Assembly (NCBI GenBank): GCA_916613615.1
Contig: OU744727.1
Location: 21,418,777-21,482,776, forward strand
Reading direction: 5' to 3'
Length of the DNA: 64,000 nt
Source of the DNA: Steromphala cineraria
Lineage: Eukaryota > Mollusca > Gastropoda > Trochida > Trochidae
Of the stretch, positions 46,290-60,135 are shown piece by piece. Both the position numbers and the translations under genes were made by a program. The notes under the pieces are model-generated. The model saw only the letters and a program-made list of their open reading frames with translations, had not been told where the DNA came from and made no database searches. How positions within the stretch are numbered: position 1 is the stretch's first letter; each line of letters starts with the position of its first letter.

Positions 46290-49200
46290 CTGTTGAACAA
46301 ACATATAGATCTGTAACATCCGTTTACATGTTGAGTTTTAACACATACTTCTTGTAACAATTGATGTAACTATACTCCTTGACATGGCCATATGTTAACT
46401 AGCCGTTTTGTTGGACCTGATAATTATGTATTTAAAATTATATATATATATTTTGATTCATCAGTCATCAAATATAAACTGTTCCTCAGCAATGAAAACA
46501 AAAGACTTCTGTGTTAACTTTAACAGATTTGAAAATGATATTTGATCAAATAGGCATGATGTTTTGTCTGTACTATTACTCATAACTCTGAACAAGTTAT
46601 CCACACCCTATACATGTAGCAAACAAAAATAGAAGTAACATTCTTATAAGTCTAGAAAATGTTGGCAACTCTAAGTATTGTTCAGGGCTCATTTTTCTTT
46701 TATTTCAAATCAAAAAATATAATGTTAGTTAAAATATAGTGTGAGTATAACTAAACAAAATGAAACTAAAACAATTTGGTATAACCCTTTCTTTCATGTT
46801 AAAATCTGAACTAGATAACATTTAATTACAAATGAGTTGAAAAAGGTGAGCATCAATTAACTATTACGTCCATTTTGATGATTACTGATAACATCAATTG
46901 TGAGATAAAAACGTATTTATTACTTTAACCAACATGAAAACTCATTTCTTACCAGCATTTCCAGAGTATCCAGAAACTTTCAGTTTATAAAACTCTGACA
47001 TGTTCGACAGCTTGAAGTAGGAATACTCGGCGTATGTATTTCTGTTGGACTTGTCTATCATGTCGACCCTCAAGCTGTAGTTGCCTTGGGCCGTTATACG
47101 TTGGATGTATTCATTACCTGAAATAATAAATAATACTTACGTTTCAATGATTATACTTATTCTAAATAACGATTTTTGGCAAAGCTTTTTGTATGGAAGT
47201 TTTTTGATGAAATCATTTTTTTTTTCTTTATACAAGTTACTTTCTAGACAAGTGATAATGAAAACAGTGACAGCATCTGCATAAGTAGTTCTGTTATTCT
47301 TATGTCCTACCTACTTCAGTTCTCTTTAATGTATTTGTTGAAATAAGTTGAAAACGGTCAATTGTTGCATAACGAGGAATGTCTTTGTTTTTATGAACAG
47401 TTCATATAGTACGATTGAAATAACGCATAATTTTGTCGGATTGTAAATATTTTTCCCCAATATTTATTTTGAGTGACCCCGTCTGAGCCTGAATATTTGA
47501 ATAATAATCAAACGATAATTGTTCTCATATGCTTGAAGATAATATTCCTGTCCAATCAACGAGTGTTTAGAGGTAACGAATTCTTAAAGAATACGGGCTT
47601 TGCGATATACAATTTTTACCAGAAGATAATAGCAGTAGTAGGTTCTATTTAGAATTTTTACAGTTATGCAACTGTCCCGATTAGTTACGGGAAGTTTATG
47701 ATGATGGATAAAATGAAAATTAATTGCAACCATTTTTGTGTGAAAACCTTGTTATTGTTTGCGATTGGAAAATAGATTTGCTTAGCTTAAACTGATATTT
47801 TTGTTTAAATTTGAAACTTATTACTAAAACATTACAGCGATTGGTCAAATTTATGTCTGTATACATTATAATTTATATCACTTCAACTCCCTAATACATG
47901 TCACTGTCCCTTTAAAGCAAACATAATTTATTTGTTTAATCAATCGTGTTGACAATAACTATAGTGCGTCTTGAAAACTGATTGTTAAAAATAAATTTTG
48001 ATTAAACACTCTAAGAAAAATATTTGCATTCATCTCTAAAGTGCAATCAGAATTCAGAGAAGGCCACTCAACAATAGATAATGTATTTGTATTATACTCA
48101 TTAGCACACAAGTATCTTAGAAAAAGGTGTGGTAAATTGTATTGCATTTTTGTAGATTTTAAAAAAGCTTTTGATATAGTTGACAGAACAAAATTACTGT
48201 ATATTAGCTTACAAAAGTGTATACATGGAAATGGTTTTAAACTTCTCAAAAGTATGTTTACAAATGTTAAGGCTGCAGTTAACCTTAGTTGTAATGAATT
48301 CACATATCTATTTGATACAACATGTGGAATTAGACAAGGTTGTATGTTGTCCCCATTATTGTTTCTTTTATATATTGATGAAAATCTAAATGGTATATTT
48401 ATAGATAGTGATACAGTTGCTGATTTGCAAAAGAAAATATTTTGATAAGACAATTACTGTAAAAATGGGACTTAACTGTTTATATTGATAAAAGTAAAAT
48501 TATTGCATTTAAAAATGGAGATACACTTTCCCAACACGAGAAATGGCTCATTAACGGTAAAACTATAGAGGTTGTGTCATACTACAAATATTTGGGAATA
48601 GTTTTTTCTCTCAAGCTTGTTATACCTATCCAGTCAAGCTAGCAAGGCACTTGTCCCAATTAAAAGGATGATGTATACATTTCCAAATTTGAATATAAAT
48701 ATTTATATGAAAATATTTGATTGTAAAATTCTACCAATTCTGTTGTATGGTGCTGAAATATGGTGTACTTAAAAATAAAAAATATTGAAGTTGTACATAC
48801 AAAATATTGTAAATATGTATTGAAAATTGCTTACAGGTCTTCAAATAATGCTGTACTGGGTGAACTTGGAAGAATGAGAATGTATGAACATGGCTTAATC
48901 AAGGTTATTAAATTTTGGATAAGATTTTTAAGAATGCCAACAGGCAAACATCCAAGACATTGTTACTTGATGCTTTGTAAATATGATGAATTAGGGTATG
49001 ATAACTGGCTCTCATTTGTAAGACATACTCTTTTAAGCTTTGGATTTGGCAGTACTTGGTTAATCAAACTCAAACTCTTTTATTATCAAAAACCATGCTT
49101 AGTGGTACAAGAGATACAGTAACAACTATACATTATAAACAAAATACAGGACATTGGAGATTATAAGATATTTATGAATACATTTGAATTGAGATTAAGG

Positions 49201-52200
49201 GACATTTTACTCAAAATTGGTTTACTTCTATTTTCTACATCATCTTCTTTAACAAGATATTGTACATTTAAATCTCTCCTGCAACCCGAAAGATATTTAA
49301 ATTCAATTAATCAATCAAACTAAGTTTAGATGTTCAAATGGGTTTGAAGTAAATACATATGGTAAAGATTTTAATGACGCTTTATGCAATTTATGTGGAG
49401 CAGTGGAAGAAGATGAATATCATGTGTTGTTGATATGTCATAATCTTCACGGTATTTACCTGCATATTATCATTACCACCCATCAATGTTCAAGTTTATA
49501 TCACTTCCTAATACGCAAAATGATGAATTATTATTTTGTGAAAAAATGTTCAAGTTCCGAAATTCTTTAAAGCTCTAAGAAGCGATCACATGTATATGAT
49601 TACCTTAAATTTCGAGACCACTGTACTATTGGTCTCATGGCCAAATATACGAAATAAACTCTGTTCTGTTCTGTTCTGTATTTGCACCATGGTATTTCAA
49701 ACATCCAAGACTATCTTGACATTCTTTTAAAATTTTATGAAATATATATCTCTTTAAATGTCGGAAACTATTTATGATTTAAGCCTTCATTGGTATATTC
49801 AACTTCCAAGTGTCGAGACTTGCTTTTGCCACTTTTTTTGCTTAAATGCACTTCAAGATAGATTATTAAATATGTATACAACTAAAGTCATGAATTGATC
49901 CAGGGTTCTACTTGAGATTAAATGATCATGATTTTGGACATTCTCTGAGTTTCCTCTTACAAAATATTAAAGTGTTTTGTATCTTTTATTGAAATTAAAC
50001 CCCAAAAGTATTCAGATAGACAGTATTCAATGACTACTATTACTTTTATTTCATGCCTTATATTTTGGAAAGGAATAAACCACAGGACTCACTTTTTACA
50101 AAAATATTTCCTTTTTTTCCCTTTAGGTTTTCCATAAGGCTCAAAAGTTCAGTTTGGTTATAAACTGACAAACTAAATATCCAATGATTTTTTTCCATAT
50201 CAGATCTTCTGTTTATCAGCATCACTAAAATATAAAATATGGAGTTTTAAAGGGGCAGTATATTTGCAATTTATCACTGATAATTGTACGTCAATGGTAA
50301 ATATATCATTTTGATAGTGTCAAAATTCTTATAACACAAACCAATCATCCATAGTAAGAGAACAAATTACAAAGATTCACATAAAGTCCATTGGCTGCCA
50401 TTTTGTGTGAACACCTTTAATTCAATTTGTGTAAGAAAAAGGAATCGCATGGCTCAAGTTTACGTTATATATTTGAGTTATTACCTTAAATACATTGTCT
50501 TTCAATTGGAACCATTTACTTTCATTTTCCTGACATCACCTTATATTCCCCCTCAAAACTTGCTACTTCCCCTTTAAATGCATTGTCTTTCAATTGGAAT
50601 CATGTATTTTAATTTTTCTGACATCAAACGTGCTACTGCCCCTTTAAAGCTTTGAAAAAATAAGTTTGAATATCTTATTTGTCATACTATACCTACTTGT
50701 CTTATGAAGCTTTTGATTTTGTAGACAGGATAAAACAACTTTGATTATCATTGTATTTCAAAATATGAAATAAAAAATATCTGACATTTTCTTAAAATTT
50801 GTATATGCAAAACAGAAATAGTAAGTCTAATTATTTTCTTAGCAAACGTGAAAAGATTATGGCAAAAACATGAGGCAAATGTACACTTAACATGATTTAA
50901 AACAACAGAAGATCTAATCAACTAGACCTAGTTGAAAACGTTTACAATCCAAATAGTTGTACTCAATTGTTGTTATGAGTCTGAGAAGTTAGCATACAGT
51001 TTCCAGTTCCTTTATCAAATTGTGAAATTAGCATACAGTTTCAAGTCCCCAGATCCTTATTCAAATTATGCAGTTAGAATACAGTTTCCTGTTCCTTAAC
51101 CAAATTGTGAATTTAACATACAGTTCCCAGTTCCTTATTCAACCTGTACAGTTAGCATTTATGTACAGTTAGCTTTAACTTCCAAGTTCCCAATTCCAAG
51201 TTCTTTTTTCAACTTTTTTTTTATAAAGCAGAGAATGACATGGGCTATAAAATTCTTTTCAAATTTCTATCTTATATCAAATTATAATTTGGCCAATAAA
51301 AAACAATATCTTACCAAGCCAGAATTCCCCAGTCAGATTCCCAAAGCCCTCTCTATAAGTAAACCAGTCCCTGTAAAAGTCCACCGATCCATCCTTCCTT
51401 CTCTGAAATACCTGTATACGAAGGGATTTCTTTATAAAAGAATGTACAAAACGGTGTAAAATGTTTAGGGAAATATCTTTTTATAGGTGAAACAATTACC
51501 AAAGAACACCTGGATACTGCCCTTTCATCTTTCTGAGGCTGAGCAATAAATAATACATGTATGACAAGAAAAACATTAAGATATAAGTATATATGTTATG
51601 GACAAAGATTTCTTTAAACTTAGATTGTCGCGTTACTTTCATAAGATCAGACCATAGATTGTCAAAAATGTTATAAAAATTAATGTTCGGAAACGGTCGG
51701 AGAAAAATTAAATATTAATATATTATGTATAAATAGAGTGTAAATTGAAAATCCCTTGTTCTATTTCGATTCATTTGAAGATTTTTGGTTACAAAATGTA
51801 GTATTGGATAATTCTTATGTTATGTAGAGAATACTTAACGACGTTCTATTCATAATGTTCTTATGAAACGAGTGAAAGCGAGTTAAATACCTCTACCATT
51901 CACTTGTTTTATGAAAATGTTATGAAACGGGACCAAGCTTAGTATTTTTTTATTACTGGCTTAATAACATCGTCAAAATTATAAAGAAATTCTTGGACAT
52001 GACCATTGCGGTCGGTCTGCTGACATAATGACGTCATTCTTACCCATTATAGCGCCAGCATTACGTCACGAAATTTGATCAGTGCACGATGTTATGACAC
52101 ATATGTGTAATAACAGGCTAGATTTATCAAACAGCTATATTTTCAACGTGAGAGTAATAATTATGAATAGATACCTCAAGGAATTAAACCTACATTGGCA

Positions 52201-55200
52201 AACTCAGACACATATCACAGGCACTATATCACTCACTAACCACTCGGATACCAAGACCTTGACAGAAGCTTGGGACATCAACCGGTACTTCAACTATTTA
52301 TAATTCAGTATGTTTCTGTTACATTTGGTACAGCTCCCAAACACGAATGTATTAGAAACTAATGCATTCTGAAAACGAATATTGAATACTTCGACTCTTG
52401 TGTAAAGAACCCCCCCCCCTCAAAATTTAAAAAAAATGTGCTTAGTTGCTAGATAAACTAATCATCAAACTTTATCCATGATGTATGTTTGAATATAGAT
52501 GATATCGTCACCAGAGAAGTGAGGATAGATTTTGAAAGTTCATTCACATAAAACAATTAAAACGAAACTGTATGACACAAAGTTCACTATGATAAGAGAA
52601 CTATAAATGATTCCATAACAGATTCCTTACCAACCATCCGTGGTCATCACTCTCCATGTCACAGAAGGCAAGAAACGACTCCTCTCCATCTGCAGGCTTT
52701 ATTCTGTATACTCCGTCCTTGGCATCCGGGAACTCCTCCTTGATCTTGGAGCAATCTGTTCAGAACAAAACGAACAAAAAGCAGGATTTTAATAATGTAT
52801 GCAAAATATCATAAAGGCAAGCATACACAACAGTTTTAATATATTTAACAATATTTTTCATTTAGTTTATTTCTGTCTAAGAGGCCAAAGGCTATAGGAC
52901 ATTACATGCATAAAAATTGCAAAATAATGAAAATATATATGTTTTTTGCAAATAATCATATGAAAACTCGTCCCGAAGAATAATTATATATGCATATCAA
53001 CATTTAATGCTGTGTACAATTGAAAAAAATGATAACAATTTTACTTCTAATGCAATTCATTTATGAAGCATAGCAAAAAGCTTTAATGCAAAATATATAT
53101 ATTATATATATACACCAAGATTAACAATAGTTGATTGACAATTGGAATTCAACATGTTTCGAAAAGTTGCCCTAGTCGGATTTACAGTATAATTACTTTT
53201 GATATATTATTAACGGAAATAGTTAAAAGCAGTACATATCAATAGACAATGAAATTCATTTTCAACATAATCTTATCCACAATGTGAACAACGAGTACAT
53301 AATATACATTCAATATCAACACCAGTTTTAAACATATTTAAACAGTAATGTGATATTAAAATTGATACACAAGAAAACAAGCAATGCTTTGTATATTTCA
53401 ATCTTCAAATCCCTTAATATTTCTATTAGAAAAACAAAAAATATGAGTCTTTACATTCAAAATGTTTCTGAAATTCTTTTGGAAAGATCCTGGTTATTTT
53501 CTTCTTTAAAATGCCTTCAACTTAGGCTATGAAAACGGAAACATATCTTAAAAGCACGAACTGATTACATGCATAAATTTAAGCTAATAGACTAAAGAAA
53601 TTCATGAAAAGCTAACGCCCTTTCCCCTTACTAAAGACCACATATATATCGATATCGATTTGCGAGTCCTCTAAAGTCAGTTGAGGGGGGCCGGGGGGGG
53701 GGGGGGGGGGGGGGGGGGCAGCTTCTCTTCAGCTATTAGGAACTGGGTGCACGTTTTGCAAGATCAAAAGTTAATGTAGATCAAACAAACCTTATATCAC
53801 TAGGCTCCAAAAAGAGATCCAGATATACCTGTGCAAATTCCACTCTGCTAGAGATACAGTTCGATACTGGATATAATGTTTAAAAGAACAACAATACAAA
53901 GTTTTATCAAATTGAAAAACAGGCAGAAAAACTGTGCTTATATTACCAAAACGCAATCCTCTTTCCACATCTTTACCAATCCCTCCGAAATAGTCGAAAA
54001 ATGGCAAAATAAAAGCTTTACTTTCATATGGAGTACAAACAAGATGAGGTCAATAGCGATTACATGATGTTAAACCAGGAGCATTGAGGGACGCAATCTC
54101 TAAATATATACATCATCTCAAAAATCAAAAGAACCAGCAAAAACTTAAATGGACACATCTTGTTTTTTATTTGTGAAAAGTGTCTTCATTTAAAATGAAA
54201 TAATTCTCTGTTTAAAAAAACTCATTTTGGAATGACATTATGTTTACAACGGTATGAATTCGTATCCATAAGTAAAACAAATATATATGGAAAAACGATA
54301 ATATTTTCATGATTGATAAACATTCATTGTGTACTATAATTTTCTGATTTGTATAAATAGTTTTTTCTCGTGTGTGAATGATTTACTACATATTGAAGGC
54401 TGATTGAACATTAACAATTTAAAACAAAGATATCAAATCCAATATACCGTTAAAATGTACCAACATAAATGCCATCATTGGGAATAAACGTTTATATGCC
54501 TCTCTTGTTAATCGATATTTGTTCGTCTTGGGAGCTTTTCTAAGTGGTAGAAAATTCTACAAAAAGATTTTGATGAAAACGATTGGAAAATGTTCAACAG
54601 TGTTGCCAAATAATATTCGAAAAGCAGATATCTGAAATGGTTGGAATACAGAATTATTCACAATAATCTAACAAGACACTTCTTTATAGAATTGTACATA
54701 TATTGTCACCATATTCTGATTCTCATGGAAATATCGACCAATCTACAGATGAGAAGAAGACACAGAATCGTGATTAAATTAGGTTCAACTAAAATTAAAA
54801 TTCACAAATAAAATCATCATGAAATGAAAGGAAAAAAATATACCGGTAAATAGTACTAAATACAATCATTTTATAAGTCAAACAGTATATTTACATATGC
54901 TTTAACTTTGCATTTATTACTTGGTCATAATCCTTTTTAGTGAACCAGTCAATTGTTGATAAACGTATTTGTATGCAAGTGTTGATTGCTAACATATGTG
55001 CTGCTTCCTATCTGCCTGATTCACAACATATGGACAAATCATAAGAAATTGTTTTTTTCTTTTATATATCTTAATAGTACATGTATATTAATTGAGTGTT
55101 ATTCAGAAATGAATCTTTGCAATTTCTTGAATTTGAATTTTAGTTAAAAGCATTACAATAATTACAAATAAATGGTGAATGATAGATATTATTACACAGT

Positions 55201-56515
55201 GGAGGTATACATGAATTGCTAAAAGTTGGAATACTTGTAAGTGCTTTCAATTTTGACTGAATTTTAGATCTAATTCTTAGAGAAAAATCTTTCTGCCAAA
55301 AATATATATTAAGTAGGTTGGAAACCTTTGTTACTGTATGGTTGTAACGGTCATTTTGTGATATTGAAATGTTTATACTTACTAAAGTTCTTATCACTGA
55401 CAGTGTGAGGGCACAATTTGAAAAATCAAATAATGATATAGTTGATAAAAACTAGTGACTGTATTATAACTATTTACAAAAGTATTTATTTTACGATGAA
55501 ATTAATTTAACTAGTTGACCATAAAAACTAATTAATTTACAAGGTTTACTAGGTTATTAAAAAGTGTAATGTTTACAATGTAGAGTTATCTCCCCTTTGA
55601 TTGATAAGGTTAGTGTGACTGTGAATATCTCTGTTATCCTCTGGTGACCATTTACTTTCTTTTGAAACTTATTCAAGTTTGATTAAGTATAAAATATATA
55701 ATTTTCGAAATATTCAAAAGGAGAATTACCTTTTTATTCATTCACAAAAATTGACATTTAAACGAAAGCTAGTTTGTTTAAATTTACTTCATATTACTTT
55801 CAAGCTCCTTTTTCTACATAAGTTCAAAGAAATTAACAGTTATATTCAAAAGTCAACTTTAAAAAGAGTTTTAAATCATTTTAAGTATTCATTGGGCCCC
55901 TTAACGGTAGGGCTCTCCTTGAACAAATACCGTGGTGACATGGTATTTTATGACATAACTTGATTCGAGAAATATAAAACAAAATAAGGCCAAATGTAGC
56001 TATTTCTTAATACCTTGATATTTGTTATCCTAATGCAAAATTTGTTGTCAAGGTGTTTTCTTTTGTCAAGGTTTTTTAGAATTAACCCAAATCAACAAAA
56101 TACTATTAGGAGGCAATATAAAGAATGTAAAAAGCAAAAGGCGATTCATTTTTTAAAAACCCAACAAACAGTTTAAGCCTTATATCTTTTAAATTATTCA
56201 TTAAGATATGAATTTCGATAAACATGATCAATGAATCATATAAAAGAATATCTGATTTTCAAAATGTGAACCATTCATCTAAACATTCTTTTGAAAATAA
56301 ACAGTTCACAAACTACAGTGTATCAAAGCAAATAAACATAACTGCTCACCTGTTCGAATGTGCATCCCGTCACAGACTTCATCTCTACTTGCAAAGTAAG
56401 TATCTAACTGAGCTTTAAAGGTCTCATATTCACCGAGCACCTTACAATAATCTCCTGCTATATTCCCTGATGCAACAACACACAGAGAGGACGCCAGAAG
56501 CCACGAGAAAACCAT
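46069..56515 (-). CDS. Gene C: fibrinogen-related (ficolin-like) secreted lectin, 257 aa, diverged C-terminus
   Basis: Five exons (56515-56350, 52755-52631, 51411-51315, 47117-46953, 46289-46069) give 774 nt with closed phases. The signal peptide and N-terminus are identical to gene B. Exon 2 differs from B by one residue (DGEESF instead of DGKESF) and exon 3 by one (DGSVDF). Exons 4-5 diverge sharply. The calcium-loop region is one residue shorter and less acidic ([11 protein letters not shown]). The conserved second cysteine of the C-terminal disulfide is glycine ([10 protein letters not shown]). One sequon present in B (NLTV) is YKLKV here. The protein stops at [11 protein letters not shown], one residue earlier. 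With no frameshift or stop, it is probably expressed with an altered binding surface; loss of function is the alternative. Confidence 0.86.
46290..46952 (-). other. Intron 4 of gene C
   Basis: Short form without the palindrome-bearing insertion of gene B. No other feature seen. Confidence 0.7.
46953..47117 (-). CDS. Gene C exon 4
   Basis: 165 nt; acceptor TTTCAG|GTAATG, donor GCTG|GTAAGA. Encodes [19 protein letters not shown] through VSGYSGNAG. Confidence 0.86.
48010..49690 (+). mobile_element. 5'-truncated LINE in intron 3 of gene C
   Basis: Best-preserved copy. Frame 48041-48445 encodes RT blocks [28 protein letters not shown] and [17 protein letters not shown]. After a deletion spanning the catalytic DD motif, 48760-49122 encodes the C-terminal domain ([23 protein letters not shown]), and about 49390 a [19 protein letters not shown] segment. 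It ends in CTGTT repeats near 49660-49680. An ~80-base insert at 49060-49140 is absent from gene B. Not active. Confidence 0.8.
50249..50648 (-). mobile_element. Damaged MITE with duplicated end (gene C intron 3)
   Basis: Inverted copy of the AAAGGGGCAG MITE. It has a left end at 50249, a degenerate right end CTACTTCCCCTTTAA at 50577, then a repeat of the last ~70 bases ending GTGCTACTGCCCCTTTAAA at 50648. The corresponding part of gene B intron 3 has no element. Confidence 0.7.
50985..51205 (-). repeat. ~43-bp tandem repeat, intron 3 gene C
   Basis: About five imperfect units of the same motif as 28450-28745. Confidence 0.75.
51315..51411 (-). CDS. Gene C exon 3
   Basis: 97 nt; acceptor ACAG|GTATTTC, donor CTTG|GTAAGA. 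Encodes the [12 protein letters not shown]...GEFWLG block. Confidence 0.86.
51412..52630 (-). other. Intron 2 of gene C
   Basis: Diverged relative of the first kilobase of the window; one TGACGTCA at 52029-52036 remains, the second is mutated. Confidence 0.65.
52631..52755 (-). CDS. Gene C exon 2
   Basis: 125 nt; acceptor CAG|ATTGC, donor TTG|GTAAGG. FReD start; one lysine-to-glutamate change against A and B. Confidence 0.86.
52756..56349 (-). other. Intron 1 of gene C
   Basis: Contains LINE remnants at about 52860-53400 (minus) and 53650-54780 (plus, RT start deleted) and a long G tract. From 54800 to 56349 it is nearly identical to 32530-34041 of gene B, with no feature recognised. Confidence 0.7.
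53693..53718 (+). repeat. 26-base G homopolymer
   Basis: An uninterrupted G run preceded by GGGGGGCC. Units 1 and 2 have only interrupted short G runs here (TTGGGGGTAGGGGGAGG). Could form G-quadruplex structures; the exact length may be a sequencing artefact. Confidence 0.85.
56350..56515 (-). CDS. Gene C exon 1
   Basis: 166 nt, ATG at 56515, donor ACAG|GTGAGC. Signal peptide plus a segment with two cysteines. Confidence 0.85.
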
Positions 56516-59500
56516 GATGCTGTGGAAACGGTTTCTGCTTGAGAATTGAATGCTGCTAAAACGGTGCCTTCACATGAAATGAATCCTTGAACGTCTCTTT
56601 CAGCTTCAAGCCCTTCGCCGAACATGTGATGTCAGTAGTTTGTTATTCCAGGAATGTAGGAACGCAATTCCTTAATAAGAAAAGATAAACATGTGCCATG
56701 TCATCTGATATGCTAAGCTGAGCTGTTCCATTGCATAACTAGGTTCGCTTTGGAACAAGCAAACTGTGCACTTCTAAGTGCATATCGTGTAACTCTATTA
56801 ATAAAACACATACTTAACTTGTCAACATAAACGATCTTGGATTTGGAATTCAACAGAAAACTTGGAAATGTTTGTTTTATCAGAGAGTAAGATGTTTTAA
56901 GTCTTGAATATAATTACTTTGAAATATGCGCATTACTATTTCACTGTACAGTCATGTACTTCTAAAAATATTCAGACAGTGTTATAAACAGAATCTTTGA
57001 AATAAATAATTGCATCATTTGGGAATATTCTGCATAGTTAAAGGAGCCTAAACAAGAGCTATAAGTATAAAAATGTAGACCTGTAAAGCCATCATGGTTG
57101 TAAGTATTTGTCTATGTATGTTCGACAACATTAACAGTTTTATTTATCTGAGCTTTTCAACAGAAAACTGGGAAGAGTTTATTTTATCAGAAGAATATAT
57201 GTTTCAAGACTTGTTTAAAATATTTTTGTTTAATAGCATGATAAATATGAAAAAATTATTACTTTTACAATGTGTTCTAGAAGTTTAATTCATATGTATT
57301 AGAAATGTCACTATTTTTTCACTATTACACTGAATAGGTATGAATCTTCAAATAGACAATACATTACACGTATGTTCTCGTTTTTCGAAATATTAGAGAT
57401 ATTAACTGAAGGCAAAGGGTACTTTATATTTTTTTTATGCATTAATTGTCTTAAAATTGGAAATTTCAGTGTACCAAATTTACTTTTTTATCTTTTCATT
57501 GAAGAATCCTATAAAAAGTTTCAGCAAATAAAAAAGCAGATTTCTGGTTAATTTAATGAATTAACTGCTTGCTTTACATTTACCTTATGTAAGCAAATTC
57601 AGATACAGTATAATGTTGCGGTTCACTTGATATATAGCTATATCTATAATCAGATTGTCTAGTTCTAGTTAAGAAGACAAATAATCTGGTAATTGTTCAA
57701 CAACGGTTTATGTGTTTCAGTGTAGCACCAATCAGGCCAGGTGAAATAATTATCAAGTAAAAACCTTTGACAACTCTATTCAAAACAGCAAATAAAAAAG
57801 CGCTATTACTATTATGTTAGGGTTAAAACACGAGAACGAGGTTATGCATGGGTTTTCAAAACGTGAGGGAAGAAAGTTGAGCAGACAGTAAGACCGAAAG
57901 CGATCATCTGTCAAAATTGTGGTATTTGTAACAATTTTTCGGAACTGATCATAAAAAATTGAAAAAAACCCAACAAATATCAAGGATTTGTGTTTGTCGG
58001 TTTGTTTTAACATTTATTATTGGATAACTATACTTAATACTGTCGCTTTAATTCTGAATAAAAAACGATTAAAATGAGTTTCTTTCAAAATAAGCAGAAT
58101 GTTCAAATGACTATTTGACATTAACATAGCACAAAATGCACACACAAAGCATTCCTCGAGGTGTAAGGTTTTACAAATGACAATTGACAAGCCACGTGGT
58201 TTATCCCGTGTTTGGATCCTTTAAATTATCACAAGTAAAAAGGTGTAACACTGTAAATATCAATTATGAATGTTAATGTTTGTATGCATTTAAAATTGGA
58301 ATTAAAGTGCAATTGGATACCATTATGCTTTAGGACTGACTTTTTTACTGAAATCTGAACTTCAATCAATAGATTGTTTTACATAGCCTTCACTTCTATC
58401 TGGCCCGTTAGAGTAGTGGTTAGAGTGCTTGCTTACGTTCCAGATGGTTAGGGTTTCGAATCCCGCATTTTGGAAGCATGGAACTTTGGAAATTTTGTCA
58501 AGATACTATGGACTTTGGGGTTAAGTTATACATTGGAATATAAAACACTTTGACTTTGAAATATAAAAACCTTCCCACCTCCGAGTAGGTCTTACATATG
58601 AATATAATGCCCTGACTTCCCAATGTAAAACCTCCTTGGATGTCATTACAAGAAAACAAGAGACCTCCAAAACAATAGACGGGTGAATGATAGGTTTCTA
58701 AGTAAGATAAATAGTTAAGCTCTTTGATTAGTGATAGCTAATTGGCTGAAAAACATGCCTTGACATGAATACAATCTGTTAACGATAATGGTCAGTTAGA
58801 TGTATGTTGAAGAAAACCTAACATTATCTGTACTTTTGTATGTAGTGTAAGAGCAGTGTAATTTCAAAAAGCTGTTAAATAGTATTACTAAATCTACCAA
58901 TTTTCGCATAAAAGGTAAGTATGATGGACACAACACTATCACGTGATGTAGATTTATAACAATGCTTTTTAATCTGTAACAAACTTCACGTTTGCCAAAT
59001 ATACCTCTTCAGTTTTTGTAAAATTTGGGATTAAATTTTCATTTTTCTTGGTTTAATTTGAAAATGTAAAGCCTCCACAATCACAAATACGCCAATATTA
59101 AAATCATTAACCAGAAATGTCCCCCACAATTTCGAGGTCATACAGGAGTGCATTGAAACACCAGAATTTGTTCAGTTTCTTTGTTGTGAAGTTTTGGAAC
59201 TAACTTACTTATTATTATGAGATTGCCAGTTTTTTAATTTTCACAAGTTTGCAACCGGGTATCTTGTGTCCAACCAGTCTTGTATCCTTTGTGTTATATT
59301 ATGTCAGCAATAGATTCAGGTGTATATGTTGACAAATCCTGTGGTTAGATTCGCTTCATTTAGATAAATATTCTCAAAAAAATAGGATTTGTTTTGAATA
59401 AGAATCGAAAGAGAAGACATACATCATGAAATTGTAAGTGATGACAAATCAATGTAATCAATTTGGTTCAGGCTCATCAGTTGACAGACCAAGTGGCAAC

Positions 59501-60135
59501 ATCCAAATAAATAAAGCAATGTAATGAAATATTTTCCCATATATAAGATCTCTATGATAAATACCATTTTTCTTCTTTATTTGTTGGACGTCTTCAGATA
59601 AATTCAAAAACTTGAGGTATTACATCAAATTATTTTCTACTATGAATATACTATTGTTGTATTTGATATGCAAATTGTGCATATATATACTTTTGCTATT
59701 TATCCTATTCAGTTTCAGTATTCTGCTACCTGTAAATGATAAGGAACAAGTTCATATGTTTCTGAGTGATGTTTGTGAAAATAATTGTACATTGTCAATG
59801 TCATACTACTTAAGTACTTGTAACTATTCTGAGTTTTGTATGTCATGTCAACAATCTGTCCTTCAAGATTTGTTTTTCATTTCTTTTCAATCTTATATCA
59901 TTCATTTTTGTAAATTAAGAAATACCATGTCTAGATAAAAAGTGCTGTAAAATAATCCTAAAATATATGTGAACATTCAATTGTAAGATTTTGACATTTT
60001 GTATAGGTATCTTCCGTGATTAAACTTCATTTAAGTTTCAAGCTTGTATAATTTTTTTAGGAGGGAGGCTGGGCTTGTTGTTTTCAAAGGAAATCTGGAC
60101 TTAAGTTAACATCAATCTCATTAAATTCTCATTCT
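56516..60135. other. 5' flank of gene C and intergenic region, unit 3
   Basis: Collinear with 34208-37730 but retains the tRNA-like SINE head (58402-58474). No gene recognised. Confidence 0.55.
58402..58474 (+). repeat. tRNA-derived SINE head (unit 3)
   Basis: Same as 17132-17204, with GGTTTCGAATCCC as a weakened box B. Confidence 0.55.

Larger units (their letters stand above)
47118..51314 (-). other. Intron 3 of gene C
   Basis: Contains the LINE (48010-49690), a damaged MITE (50249-50648) and the shorter ~43-bp tandem repeat (50985-51205). The remainder is not recognised. Confidence 0.7.

Noticed and set aside
59612..59938. 108-codon frame, partly matched by frames at 37204-37425 and 18386-18661
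   Set aside because: The three copies differ by indels and a stop in unit 2 (TAG near 37424), with no synonymous bias and no domain. It is shared non-coding sequence.
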